A stretch of DNA of 62,314 bases from Collinsella aerofaciens (GCF_028209395.1 NZ_JAQLDQ010000011.1:1-62314), one strand, 5' to 3'. Counted from the first letter of the stretch, positions 1-12,613 are shown. Notes: generated from the sequence alone by a model not told the origin. Translations and numbers: made by a program.

Positions 1-63
1 GGGCGCTTGGTAGTCGAGCGATCCCGCAGGCGAAGCCGAGGACCAGCGAGACACCAAGCGCCC
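1..63. repeat. Structured inverted repeat at window edge
   Basis: The 11-base arms GGGCGCTTGGT (1-11) and ACCAAGCGCCC (53-63) are perfect complements. The 41 bases between them can fold further: six base pairs flank a GGC-UUC-GCC tip when read on the minus strand. It lies just downstream of the SRP RNA. It could be a terminator or leader structure, part of an RNA cut off by the window edge, or another member of the palindromic elements found throughout this window. I do not recognise it as a known RNA family. Confidence 0.4.
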
Positions 64-104
64 TGCCGGCACTCGCGGGTAGCCGCGGCACCAAAAAACG
101 CCTG

Positions 105-207
105 CGCACTCGATGGATTCGGATGCCCGACAGAGGCTCCTTATGGCTGCTTCCTTCCGGACCTGACCAGATTCGGAACATGTCGTCATCCGAACCCATC
201 GAACGCG
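105..207 (-). ncRNA. ffs: Signal recognition particle RNA (4.5S, small bacterial type)
   Basis: The minus strand carries the near-invariant SRP domain IV tip GGUCAGGUCCGGAAGGAAGC, followed by CAGCC. It is closed by a continuous 21-pair stem between 187-207 and 105-125, including G-U pairs. The size of about 100 nt fits the short bacterial SRP RNA. It binds Ffh and helps target nascent membrane proteins to the FtsY receptor. A run of six T (minus strand, about 93-98) follows the closing stem, so the stem itself may serve as terminator. Ends are set by the stem and could differ by a few bases. Confidence 0.95.
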
Positions 208-222
208 CTAGGCGCTCGGTAT

Positions 223-251
223 ATCTTACCTGCTCCCGTCCGCCACGGCAA
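223..251 (-). promoter_or_regulatory. Promoter of SRP RNA
   Basis: Minus strand TTGCCG (246-251), a 17-base spacer, and TAAGAT (223-228) fit a sigma-70-type promoter. Initiation would fall about 10 bases before the mature 5' end of the SRP RNA. The -35 element abuts the hairpin that ends the adhesin gene. Confidence 0.5.
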
Positions 252-285
252 GTGGGGCGAACCCATCGGATGGATTCGCCCCACT
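251..285 (-). terminator. Hairpin after the adhesin gene
   Basis: Perfect 11-base arms AGTGGGGCGAA (251-261) and TTCGCCCCACT (275-285) lie 11 bases after the adhesin stop. There is no T-run, so it may work as an RNA-stabilising or weak termination structure. Confidence 0.5.
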
Positions 286-296
286 CGTCCATATCG

Positions 297-3200
297 CTAG
301 CGGCGCCTGCGGTACAGGACCGCGCCGCCCGCGACGGTCAGAGCGCCGATGCCGGCCATGGCGCCGAGCGCCTCGACCGGCAGGCTGCGGTCGCCGGTGT
401 CGGGCATACCGCCCTTGGAGCCGCTGCCGGAGCCGTTATCTGAACCGCCGCCCGAGCCGCCACCCGGCGTGCCGGGGTTCTCGGGGGTGCCGGGGGTGCC
501 GGGCTCCTCGGTGTAGCTGTTGGTGAAGACCGGCGGCAGGTTGGCGTCGCCCTCGTAGGAGACCTTCGCCGACAGATAGCCCGTCCTGGTGCCGTCTGCC
601 ACCTCGTCGCTCACCGTGACGACGATCTTGTGCACCGCCTTGTCGTAGGTCACGTGCGCCTGGCCGTCGTCGACCTCGCCCACCGTGAAGGTGTAGGTGC
701 CGGCCTGCTTGAAGGTCAGCGCATCGAACGTGACGCTGCCATCGGCGGCATTCTTGGCGGTCGACATGACCTTGCCGTCCCGGCCCTTGAGCTCAAAGCT
801 AAACTGGCCCGCCTTGAGCTCGGCGCCCTTGAGCACCTTGGCGGCGCCCAGCTTGAGGGTGACGGGCGCGGCCTCGTAGCCGTTGGTGAACGTCACCGAG
901 TCGCCGCCCGTGGGATTGCCCTCGGCATCCGCCAGCTCGTGCCTGACGGTGAGCGTGCCGTTTCCGGCGTCGGCAACCGTCGTGCGCACGCGGTACGCCG
1001 CCCTGTCGTACGTCACGCCGCCCGCCGTGCCGGCGATCTCGCGCAGCTCGTAGCCGTGCGTACCGGGCGCGGTGTAGGTAACGGGGCTGAGCGCGACCGT
1101 GCCGTCGGCGGCGTTCTTGCCCGTCGCCGCGACGCTCTCACTGCCGTCGGCGGCAATCTCGACCAACTGGAACTCAAACTCGCCCTCGGCCAGGTCACGG
1201 CCCTTGAGCTTCTTGTTCACCTTGATCTGGTCGGTGACGGAGCTCGGCGTCGGGTTCACGCCGTAGGTGTTGGTGAACTCGAACGCGCCCTTGCCCTCGG
1301 GCGTACCCTCTGCGGGCAGGACCTCCGCGACGAGCGTGCCCGCGTTGGTGTCCTCGACCACCTTGACCGTGAAGGTCCTCGTCGCCGTCGCGTCGTTGAC
1401 CACGCCGTCGACCGAACCGGACTCGCTCACCCGGTAGGCGAACGTCTTGGTGCGCAGGCCGCCGCCGTCAATCTCGACGTCATCGAGATCGCTCGGCTGC
1501 CTGAACGTGACATGGCCCAGCTCGACGTTGCCGGCGGCGTCGTTGGTCGCCTCGGTCACCGTCTTGCCGGAGGCGTCGACCGGCGCGGGCGCGCCGTCCA
1601 ACGGCGTGATCTTAAAGGTGTACTTGCCCGCAATGTCGGCCTGCGTGAGGCCGAGTCCGGCCTGGCCGAGCGCCAGCGTCTTGGTGCCCGCAAGGTCGAC
1701 CGTCGCCTCGTTGGTGCCGTAGCCGTTCACAAACGACAGCGTGCCGTCGGAGCCCTCGGGGTAGACCACGGCCACATCCAGCCCGCCCTTGCCGTTATCG
1801 GTCACCTTGACCGTGATATCGAAGCTCGAGGCGGTCGCCGTCACGCCCGCGGACAGCCGGTCCGTGCCGTCCTCGGATACGGTATAGGGAATGACCCAGG
1901 AGCCGTCGGCGGCCCTGGTGGCGATGCCGTCCGCCACCATCCGCTCGAGAGCGTCGGTAGTGTAGGCAATGGGCGAGAACGCAAGTCCCGCGGCCTCGCC
2001 GTCGCCGGAGGCCTGGTTGGTCGCGGTCGCGACCACGTTACCTTGGGCATCGCGGACGGAGAACGAGAACTCGCCCGCCGCCGCGGCTCGGCCCGTCAGC
2101 GTCTTGGTGGCGTTAATTGCCACGTTGCCCTCGCCGCCGAGCGTTCCGTTGGCCTCGTAGGAGTTCTGGAACGCGACCGTCACGGGCGCGGGCGCCGCCA
2201 TGGCGTCATCTGCCGTGGAGACCTCGCTGCGTGCGACCTCGACACCGTCCTTGGCAACCGCGGTCGTGACCGTGAGTCTGCCCGTCGCGGCGTCGTAGGC
2301 GGGCGCGATGGTCACCGTGCGCGGCGCGGTGTCGTTGGCGTAGCCCTCGCCGCCGAGCTTGGTCTCGGTGACGGTGAAGCTGTAGGTCTTGCCCGCGTCG
2401 GCGTCGGTGAACTTCACATCGCTGCCCGCGGTCCCGCCGATGAGGTCGACCAGGTCGGCCGCGCCGTCATCGGCCGCGGCCACGGCGTAGGCGTCCTTGT
2501 CGGTCTTGAGGCCGAGCTTGGCGGCCGTCTCGGCGTCCGCGGTCACGGTGAAGGCGAACTGCCCCGCCTCCATGGCGCGACCACAGAGCGTCTTGGACAG
2601 GCGCACGCCCGCGCGGGCCGAGTAGTCGAGCTCGGTCGTGTAGGTATTGACGAAGTCGCCGCCGCTCACCTCCGCGATCGCGGGCGTCGTGGCCGCGAGG
2701 TTGCCGGAGCCGTCATCGGTCACGGTCACCGTCATCGTGGCGACGTGGCCGTCGTAGGCCACGCCGGCGATGGCAGAGCCGTCATCGGGCCTGACCTCGC
2801 GCGCCGTGTAGGTGAAGGTCTTGGCGCGCACGCGCTTGCCGCCGACCTCGGCGAACTCGGCATCTTTGATATCATCGAGCGTGTAGCGGATGGGGCCGAA
2901 GTCGAAGGCGACCCTATCGCCCGCCTTGGTGCCGGCGGCCGTCACGCTGACGGTCTTGGAGCCGTCGGCAGATCCCTCGGGCATGGGCGCGCCGTCCTCG
3001 CCCGCGAGCGCGAACTGGAAGCTGTCGCCCTCCGCCCAGTCGCGACCCTTGAGCGTCTTGGTGAAGAGCCCCGCGGTGGAGACGTCCCTGCCCTCGGCGG
3101 CCGTTCCGTACGTGTTGGTGAACGCGACGGTCGCGCCGTCCTCGGTCACGGCGCCCTCGGCCTTGGAGCCGTCAGCCCCGTTGACCGCGGTCGTGTAGCC

Positions 3201-6200
3201 CTCGGCGGCGTCCTCGGCCACGGTGTAGCGCGCGCCCACAGGCAGGCCGGCGACGGTCTTCTCCTCGCCGTCCTTAAGCTTGAAGGCCACCTTGCCGTCC
3301 GCGAACGTCACGGCGTGCTCGCCCTTTCCGAAGGTGCCGGAGACGGGCTCGCCGTCCCCGTCGGTCAGCGCGACCGTAAAGCCGAACTCGCGCTGGCTGT
3401 CGCCGCCGACGACCGTCTTCTTGACGGTGAGGCTGCCAGTCTTGGCGATGTTGGTAAAGACCGCCGCCTCGACCGTGCGCTCAGCAGCGTCGCCCGCATC
3501 GTCGGTCAGCTGTGCAATCTTGGTCTTGGCAGACAGCTTACCGGCGCCGCCGTCGGTCACCGTGACGGTGGCACGATAGGTGGCCTTCGAGAACGTGAGT
3601 GTCGCCTCGTCACCCGACTGCTCGGTAATCACATAGGTATAGGTACCGGGCTTGGTGTACTCGATGGTACCGAAGTTGCCGACCTGGGCATCCTTGTGCA
3701 GCTCAATCGTCGACACGCCGTCTTTGACGCCCTTGGGCATAGGTGCCTCGCCCTGGGCAGTCAGCGTCATGGTAAAGGCATCCGATGTCATCCAGTTGCG
3801 TCCGGAAATCTTCTTTTGGACCTTGAAGGCGTTTTCCACCTTTGTGGACTCCACGCTGTAGACGTTGGTGAAGCCCACCTGCGTCGCCTGTCCGACGGTA
3901 CCTTTCTGGGGGTTCGCCTTATCGACAACCGCAAAGCCATCCTCGCTCGTCATGAGCTCACCCTTGGAGTCGAGCTCCTGCACCTCGTAGTGCGCACCCG
4001 TGGGCAAGGTAACCGTGACGGAGCCGCCAGCCTTGAGCGCGATGGTGTCACCGCTCTTGATCTGTCCGCTTATATAAGTGCCATTGGTGCCGCCGGGGCG
4101 ACCGGCGAACGCAAAGGTGCCGACCAGAGGCGTTGTGCCATCGGCCTGGTAGAGCAGCACCTTAAAGGTAAATGCCTTGTTGGGCGCGGTGATGCCTTCG
4201 GCGGCCGTGACCGTCTTGCTCAACGTCAGGCGCCCGTCAGTGACCTCATCGGTAGTGGTGTTGGTCTTGACGGCAGGGTTGTTGCCGACCGCCACCGACG
4301 CCTGGTTGGAAATATTGCCCGAAGCGCCACCGTTCTTAAACGCGTCCTCGGTCACGCGGACCTTAAACTGAACCGTGCCCTCCTTGCCGGCGGGAACGTC
4401 CGCCAGCGTCCAGGTGAGGTTGCCGTCATTGTCCTTGGAGCCGACATCCTTATGGTCGCCGGCGAACTCCACGAACTCGGTTCCCGCGGGAACGGCATCG
4501 GTGATCGTCACCGTGGCAGACGCGCCCTCGGTGTTCTTGTAGCCGATGGTGTAGGTGAGTTCGTCGCCCAGCGCCACGCCCGACTCATTCGAATCCTGGG
4601 CATCGCTCTCGGACTTCTTGGGCACGTAGTTGGTCGTGGTGCCGGTATAACTCTTGTTGCCGACCTTAATGGTGGCAGCATTGTTGACGGCGCCGACCGC
4701 ACCCTGGGCGTCCTTCACGGCGTCCTCGGTAATCTTTACGCGCACGCGCACCAAGCCATAGCCGCCCGCAGGCTGTTCGCCCAGGTTCCAGGAAAGCGAC
4801 TGGCCGCTCGCGGCGCCCTTATCGGCATACTTGCCCTCAAAGGCCTCGAACACGACGCCAGTGGGCAGCTCGTCGGTTACGGTCACGTTGGCCGGAACCA
4901 GGTTACCGTCGGCATCGACCGCAGTATTGGCCCAGTTGATGGTGTAGACGTAGGAGTCGCCCACAGAGAGCAGCTGCCCGTCGATGTCCACATTAGGCTC
5001 CGCGACCGTGCCGATCGTCTTGACCTTATCGTGCGTGTTGTGGAAAACGATCTTGCCGTTCTCGGTACCATCGCGATAGGTCACCTTGGACGTCAGCGTG
5101 CCGTCGTTGTTGTCGGTCACCTCGAGCAGCACGCGGCACGTCGCGGACGTATCCACGGGACGCACACCATCGGGCAGGTTGGCCAAGCACTCCTTTGCCA
5201 CTAGGTTAAAGCTATAGGTGGTAGTGTGGTCGGCATTGTGTCGCTTGGTGGCAACGCCATCGCTGACGGCGTCGGCAAGGTCAATCGTCTGCTCATCAGT
5301 TCCGCTGGTGGCATCGCCGAGCTTAAAGTAAACCTTGCCGAAGTCGACCGTTGCGGTACCGTTCTCGCCCGCCTGGGTCGTGCCCTCATCCATCTTTTCG
5401 AGCGAGCCGTTGGCCTTCTCGGCATACAGGTCAAACGTATACTGACCCGCCTCGATCTTGTCGCGGGAGTCCATTACCTTCTCGGCAGCAAGGCCCTCAA
5501 AGGTTCCGGTCGCGATGTAGCTGTTGGTGAAGGACACCTGGGCCTTGGCGGTACCGCTCTCGGAGCTAAACTTCGCATCAGCGGAAAGCTCGACGTTCTT
5601 GGCGTCATAGTGCTTGGCCGTGGTCACGGTATAGAGCGAACCGTTATCGCGCTTCTTAACCGTAATCTCTACCTTCCAATAGGTGGAGTCGTACTGATAG
5701 CCGTGCTTGCCGCCGCCATTCTCGACAACCTTGTAGGTGAACGTCTTGTCTGCATCTTCCGTCGCGAAGGTCAGGCCGCCCAAAATGTCGGTATGGGACG
5801 TGCCATCGGCCTGCGGCTCATCGTTTGTCACGGTGAGCTTGCCCTCATCTGCGCGCAGCAGCTTGTTGAGCTTAACGGTCGAGGCGTTGTCTTCGCCCGT
5901 TACCGTAAAGCCAAACATGCCGGCATGCAGGTCGTGCCCATTGAGCGTCTTGACGATCTCCAGACCGCCCTGGAGCTCGTAGCTCGTTGAAGTTTGGTAA
6001 CTATTGGTGAAGATGAAGTCTTCCGAGCCGGTCGCGCCATCGGCGCGGGCCACAAGCTTGCCGCCCTCATCGGTTACAGTGATGGTCAGGTTATAGGTGT
6101 GCGCGTCATACGTCCACTCGCCGAGGCCGCCATTCGGGGCCAGCTCGTTAATAGCAAACATATACGTGCCCGGCTTGTTGAAGGTGAGCTTCGAAAAGTC

Positions 6201-9200
6201 AATCTTTTCGTGCTCCCCGTCCTTGAGGGCCGCCGTCGTTTGCTTCTCCTCAGCATAGCCGTTGTCCACGCTCATCGAAGATCCGGTGATGAGCTTGCCA
6301 TCGATGGCAGTCTTGGTAGCATCGTCAGCCGCGGTCATAGCAAAGGTGAACTTGCCCGGAGCATCGGCACCGGCAACCACCTTCGTCACGGACGGGGTGT
6401 AGGTTGCCGCCTCGGTGACCGTATAGGTGTTCTTGAATTTGACCGTCGCGACACCGGTGGACGTTGCACCCGACGGATAGATCCACTGGCCCTCGAGCTC
6501 GTCCTTGCCATCGACCTGCTTGCTTACCGCTGTCGTGACTCTAAGCGTACCGTCGCCGTTATCCGCCACGACAGCCTTAACCGTATGGACCGTCTTGTCG
6601 TACGTATAGCCCGTCGCCTTGTCGTCAATCTCGCTCACCGTATAGGTGAACGTCTTGCCGGCATCATTCTGATTGAAGATCAGCCCACCCGCAGGTGCCA
6701 AACTTACGGTCTTGAGAGCATCGGCCTCGACATTTGCGGTCTCAAAGACCTTGCCATTCGTGGAAATGCCAACCTTGCTGGCAGATGTCTCGTCAGCAGG
6801 CTTGACGATATAACGGAACGAGCTCTTAGGCGAGCCAAAAATGGTCGCGTCCTTGGGATACGTCAACGTCTTCTCGATCCACAGGCCGCCAGCGGCGCCA
6901 TAGTCGAGACTTGCCGTGTAACGGTTCACAAACGAGACAGTAGGCGTCGTGGCGCCGGCCTCACTTGTATCGTACTGCTGCACGTAAGTATGCGAATCTT
7001 GCTTGAGCTGGACAATCTTTTCGTCCGTCAGCGCGCTCGCGTCGGCGCCGGCGCCCAGCAGCTCCGTCACACCCGCACCCTTGAGCACGGTCGTCACGGT
7101 GTAGAGCTTGGCAGGGTCGTTCTTGCGCGCAAGGACCTTAACGAGCACGATGGCATCACCCGTGTAGCTGGTGTCATAGGCGTAGCCGGCAGCCGCAGGC
7201 TGGTTCTCTTGGATGCGATAGGCAAACGTACGCCCCAGGTCCTGTTCCGTGAGCTCACGGGCAAAAAGCTTCTCTTGCCCGCTTGCGCCCACCACGGCAC
7301 CGGACACGCCGGCCCCCGCAGCCGTATTGGATAGGCTAGCCTCGGCGCCGTCGACCGATGTCTGAACGCCGTTGTACCAAAGGCCCGTCACGGCAAAGGT
7401 AAACTGGCCCGCGGCAGAAGCGCGACCCTCAAGGGTCTTGCTGACCGTCACGCCATCAAAGGTGCCCGACGCATGGTATGCGTTGGTAAAGGCGGCCTTG
7501 TCGGTTACGGCCTTGTCCGCATCGGAGGCGCCGGTGTTGGCGTAGGTCACGCTCGACACGCGCAGCTTGCCCGTGTGGTTGCCCGACTCGTCCAGATCGG
7601 TCACCACGACGGTCGCGCGTGCGGTGTGCTTGTCCATGGACATGCCCGCCTGGCCATCCTGCGCAGCATTCTCGGTGATGTTGAAGCTAAAGGTGCCCGC
7701 GCGATTGAACGTCACGGTCGGAGCAGCTTCGGTGCCAACAAAGGAGAACGAGGCCACGCGTCCCGACTCGGGCGTGCTGGCGACTGCCTGGTTGGCGTTA
7801 ACGGCAACAACCCCATCCTTCACCGCCTGTGCAGTGGTTTTGCTCAAACCAGTTGCGTTGGCATCGTCCGCAGCAGCGGTGAGGTTAAAGGTATAGCGTT
7901 CGCCCTGGTTCCAGTCGCGACCGCTCACAGTCTTTTGGCCCTGCAGGGTCACGCTCGTGGGCTCCACGCTATATATATTGGTAAAGGAAGGTGTGGCATC
8001 CTTGTCCAGCTGCTTTACCGAGCCGTCCTCTGCAACCTTGTAGTACTCGATCGAAGTCTGGATGCCGGCACCCTTCTTGGCGTTGCGCACCAAGGCATAA
8101 TAGACCGACCCGTCGTAGGTCATGCCCGTAATGCTACCGAGATTCTCAGCGAACTTGTACACGTAGGCGCGTCCCGCATCCGCCTTGGCGGTATAGGAGA
8201 TCGCCGGCCATGCCACCGTACCGTCAGCGTTGTTGCCCACGGTTACGGTATTGTCCTCGGCACCCTCGGGCATGGGAGCCGTCACGCTCGCATCGACCGT
8301 ATTGGGACTGAACACAGCGTTGACATCCGCATAGCCGCCAACGCCCTCGAGCGTAAAGCTAAAGGCGTTCTGGGAAAGCGGGAAACTCCCGGCGTTGTCG
8401 GTCAGGATCTTTTGAGCATGGATGGTGATCTTCGCTTCGTGTGTATCGTAGTGGTTGGTGAAGGTTGCAACCTTACCGGCAACATCCGTCTTGGTGTCGG
8501 CACCCGCGTCGTCGCACTCCTGCACCACCTTCACGCTCGCAACGGCCAGAGCACCGGCATGGTTATCCTCCACCACGACTGTCGCGGTATAGACGGCAGC
8601 AGAATAGCTTATGCCGTCCGCACCGGCATCGGAGCCGGGGATAACCTCCTTGATGGTATAGGTGTACGTGCCTGGCTTGGTATAGGTAATATCGCCAAAC
8701 GTCGCCGGCTGGTCGTTGGTGAGCTCGACCGTCGCCACCTTGCTCTTGGCACCGCCGGGCATAGGAACGCCGTCGTCGGCTGTAAGCTGCGCGGTAAAGG
8801 AATCGCCATCGGCCCAATCGCGACCTTCGAGCACCTTCTTGGCGCTCAGACCGTTTTTGGCCTCAAGTGTTACGCGGTTGGCGCTGTAGTTGTTGGTGAA
8901 CTCAAGCGTGTTTTCAGCGGGAATCTGTCCGCCCGCAAGCGCGACAATCTTGCCCTCGATGGTGTTGCCAGTTCCCGACTGCTCCTCGCCACCGACCTTA
9001 CGTTTCACGAGGCTAAAGCCGGCCGGAAGCACCGACTCGTCAGCAGAGCCGGTAACAGTGTTAACGATGCTCGCCAGCACGTCACCGTTGGACGCCTCGC
9101 CCTTGGTGGTGAGCTCGCTCACGCTATACTTGTCGCCCTGCTTAAGGTCATATACGCGAATGGTCTCGCCGGCCTTGATGGAATGGGTGTCGCCGTTCTT

Positions 9201-12200
9201 GAGCGTGAAAGATTTGCCCACAGCTTTGCCACTCGCATCGAACACGTGCGCCTCGTAGCCCTTCTGGGACTCCGGCAGGGTGAACTTAAACGTAAACGTC
9301 AGATCGCTGCCGTTCGCATCCTTGGTGGGCGCGGTAAGGCCACTGTCCGCCGTCACGGTCTTAGTCACTTGCAGGCGTGCCACGCGACGATCGGTATACT
9401 GCACGGCCGTTGCCGTGGTAAAGAGATGATTGAGCTGGAGTGTGCCCAGCTTAGTACGGGTCTTGGAGGCATCGTCTATATATGCTGAATCGTCTTCTTG
9501 ATAAAGAGCCATGCGGTTTACGCCCGTATCGGCAAAGATCGTCGCCAGCTGACCGTCGCGATCGCCACCATCCTCGACATAGCGCAAGACGGTCTTGGCA
9601 CCTTGCGTCGTCCTGTCATAGCGCATATGCATCCAGTTGTCCGTAGGACTTGTCGGGGCCCATGTCAGGTTTCCGTTGGTGTCAACGGCCGCGCTCTGCA
9701 GCTTGCCCTTGATGTGCGTCAGCGTATTATCGATCGAGTCGGGAGAGCCAAACTGCGCCAACGAGGCAATCAGCGAACCCGGGCCGTTCATGCTACGCAC
9801 GCCGTCGTTCTCCTCACCGGCGTCCACGTATACGCCCGAATCATCCACGATCACCTTGGTGATAGTGTTGTTAATCTCATAACCATCCGGGCTTTTAGAC
9901 TCACGCAGGTAGTACGTACCCTTGATAAGGGGTGCATGCTTTGTCGAATCGAGTGGGAAGCATGCAGCATCCTCAATGTCATACGGATAGGTCATGCCGT
10001 TTGCCTTCACGGTGTCATACGGCTCGGCACCCGATTTAATGGCATACGTGCTGGGACTGTCGCCGGTAACGTCCTTGGCCTGGTACAGCTCAAACGTTGC
10101 GCCGTTCACGGGCTTGTCCAGGTCGTCAACCTTCTGCACAAACAGACGATTCTGGACGTTGGTGAGGTGAATCACCGTAGAGAACTGCCTGTTTATCGTT
10201 TGATATTTGACCATAGAGGTGTTGTCTTTGGTTGCCTCCGCCAGAGATGATGCCGTGGTGTGATACACCGCCACGGTATATTCCGCCTTCGACTTGTCTT
10301 CATCTTGCAGCATGGCGGCGTACGTCTCGATATCGCCAGGCAGCGATCTGACCGTCACTACGTAGTCGCCCTTGGTGTTGACGCCAAAGACGCTCGTGTC
10401 CGCCGATTTAGCAGCCTCGACCGCGCCCTCAATGCCGTGTTTGGAGCACAGCTTATAGCCATTGAGCGGGTTGCCCGTAACCGCCGTCCACGCGTCTTCG
10501 CTTGTGTGGTCCTCGCTCGCACCGGTGAGCTTGAGCACGACGGCGAAGGTCGTACCCGAGCTAATGGCGTTGCCCTTATTGTCTTGCGTATCTTTATCTA
10601 GGGAAATGGTCTCCTTGGCAGCCAGATAGCCACCGTTCAGCCACATGCGGCTGCCCGTCCATTGTTCGTTGTTGGCTGTTGTGACCGTTGTTTGCGGCGC
10701 AACCACCACGCCACCCGTGCCACCTGCCGCGGCCTTGTACTGCAGGTGCAGCTCACCTGGCGTTGCAGTGGTCGATGAGGTCAGACTCGAGCGATATCCC
10801 GCGGGCAGGCCAACCTCTTTGAGTACAAAGTAGTCGCAATGATTGGTGTTGTGCTCTTCGTCAAACGAGAGGACGGAGCCGTTCGGCTTTTGAAGTATCA
10901 GCTGACCCCCGTCTTTCGTCGTGCCCTGAGCGACGAGCTCACCCTTATTCCAGTCCCTAACTGGTCCATCGGACCGGTACAGCTCGAAGGTTGCGCCATT
11001 GACTGCCTCGCCGTTTTGGTCGACCTTCGCGACCTCGGACGACGGCAGGGTGGTGAGGTTGAACTTAAGCGACATGTTCGATGCACCAGCGCCGCGCTCC
11101 AGATAGAAGAAACTCAGCGTATGCTTGGTGCTGTCGCGGAAAGTGTTGCCGGAGAAGTTGGTGGTATCTGCGCCGGCAGCTTGGAACATCGCCTTAATGG
11201 TGGTGTCTTGAATTGTCTTTTCGGGATCATTTGCATTGTCAACATGACCGACATGCACGCCACCGGTGGCGAAGTTGATCTTGAGCGTCGCCTTCTCGTG
11301 GATGCCACCCAGATCGCCCACGAGCACGCCATCGATGTACACCCAGACGTCGTCGTCGCCCGAGAACTCAAAGACCATGTCCTTGTCACCGGTGGTCTTG
11401 CCGCTCGCAGGCTGGACAAACTCCGTGGTCATGGACATGCCAAAGTGGTGGTTGAGCTTATCGTTCGTTCCGTCCGTTATTCCTATAGGAGAGAGCCGGC
11501 CGTTCCTCTCTTCAAAAACCTTGTCAGCCGAGTCAAAGGGGAAGAACTGACCCCGATTCGCATCCGACACGCTGTCCTTATATACGCCCGCCTTATTGTA
11601 GACGTCAAAGGAGTTAGTCGTGAAGTTATACACAGCATAGTTGCCGTCAGAGCCGTACGAGTCGTAAACGTAATAGCCATCCTTGAGCTGGAAAAGGCCT
11701 TGTACGTTGTTGTAAACGGCCTTGCCGTCCTGCTTGCCATTTGCCTGGCTGTCGTTATTAAAGAGATAATCGAGCGACTCGTCTTTGTACGTACCGTGCG
11801 TGTTATACGAGGTGTAGGTGCCAGCATTGATCGACGGATAGCCCTTTACCAGTGTGTTCTTCACAAACGAAAGACGTCCAAAGCCGCCAATAACACTTTT
11901 CCCGTCCATTTATTAATGCCCGATCCGGCGCCACCATTGAACTTGAGCTGATGGTCTTTATTGATGCCGGTGTTGTCATTCTTGTTGTCGTTGTTTATGT
12001 TCTTCGAGCTGTCGTTGTCGCCGTTCACGACCCAGTAGTCGAACAGATTGACCGTAGTGCCGGTGGGATTCACCGTCTGCACGGTATGGTTGCTAAAAGG
12101 AACCGCTTGATCGGCCGACGCACTCGTCGCACCAAACATGAGCGCACACGCCGCCAGCGGGACGGCCAAAACCCTCAGGGCACGCTTGGCGGTATTGGTT

Positions 12201-12253
12201 TTCTTGCCAAAAGGCTTTAGCATTTCTCGAGCTCTCGCACACACGCGATTCAT
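297..12253 (-). CDS. Giant LPXTG-type isopeptide-repeat surface adhesin, with -1 frameshift
   Basis: This is a cell-wall-anchored adhesin of about 3985 residues if the two frames are joined. The start at 12253 has GGAGG six bases upstream and gives a Sec signal peptide ending ASA-DQ. Frame 1 runs 12253-11861. Frame 2 begins only after a stop directly before 11909, so the full protein needs a -1 shift near 11897-11903. Order: a fibro-slime/PA14-like domain (about residues 250-420, with GDDDVWVYIDG), two SpaA/Cna-B-like domains (nt 11040-10700 and 10150-9750), about eight FctA-type pilin isopeptide repeats, two DUF11-like modules (nt 5040-4230), about nine more repeats, a Gly/Ser/Pro stalk, MPDTG, a membrane helix and RRRR. 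The repeats recur with K-x-L-x-GR openings and Y-x-YT-hydrophobic-E cores, as in proteins cross-linked by Lys-Asn bonds. GC rises strongly toward the C-terminal repeats. Ligand unknown. It could also be a pseudogene or carry a sequencing error. Confidence 0.85.
11897..11903 (-). other. In-frame -1 slippery heptamer G GGA AAA
   Basis: On the minus strand the upstream frame reads ACG GGA AAA GTG, so GGGAAAA sits as X XXY YYZ. Slipping back one base converts the reading to AAA AGT GTT, which is exactly the frame of the long downstream ORF. Without slipping, translation stops at 11861. I see no clear stimulatory stem-loop just downstream. Confidence 0.6.
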
Positions 12254-12326
12254 GAAGGCCCTCCCCAAATCCATGAGGACGGCAAGCAGCGGCTCGCTAT
12301 ATATGTGTGTCGTCCCCATCGATGCA

Positions 12327-12357
12327 AATATACGCCCCCCCCCGCGCAGAAACGCAA
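12327..12357 (-). promoter_or_regulatory. Candidate adhesin promoter with poly-G9 spacer
   Basis: On the minus strand TTGCGT (12352-12357) and TATATT (12327-12332) are 19 bases apart. The spacer contains nine consecutive G (12335-12343). The adhesin start is about 75 bases downstream. Loss of one or two G would give an 18- or 17-base spacer. Other AT-rich -10-like sequences (TACAAT, TATATT) lie upstream near 12370-12390, so the promoter is not certain. Confidence 0.4.
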
Positions 12358-12522
12358 GGCGGGACATCGCAATATACTTAAAATTGTAGCAATTTAAACG
12401 ACCCACTATTCCGCGTCAGGTTGCCACTCGGTCGTCAAATCGAACCATTCGCGCCATCAAAGGGGTTCGGCGGGATAAAACCGTCGGCAATCTTTATCCC
12501 CACAGCCCCACAAGGTAGCTAA

Positions 12523-12593
12523 TTTGGGACGGGGCTTTTTTGACTACTTGGGCAATCAGATCGGCATGTAGTCAAAATAGCCCCGTCCCAAAA
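12523..12593. repeat. Intergenic palindrome, GTCCCAAA type
   Basis: Arms TTTGGGACGGGGCT and AGCCCCGTCCCAAA enclose a second pair, TTGACTAC and GTAGTCAA, around a short loop. It is the first of three adjacent palindromes in the 650-base gap between the adhesin and the TadA-kinase gene. No coding sequence is supported in this gap. Confidence 0.8.
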
Positions 12594-12613
12594 AGACTGG
12601 TCTGACACTGCGC

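Noticed and set aside
630..11951. Chain of long plus-strand ORFs, including one of 1524 codons, across the adhesin gene
   Set aside because: They lie opposite the adhesin and are open because of its strong codon bias. They lack ribosome sites, and their translations are Arg/Gly/Leu-rich without recognisable domains.
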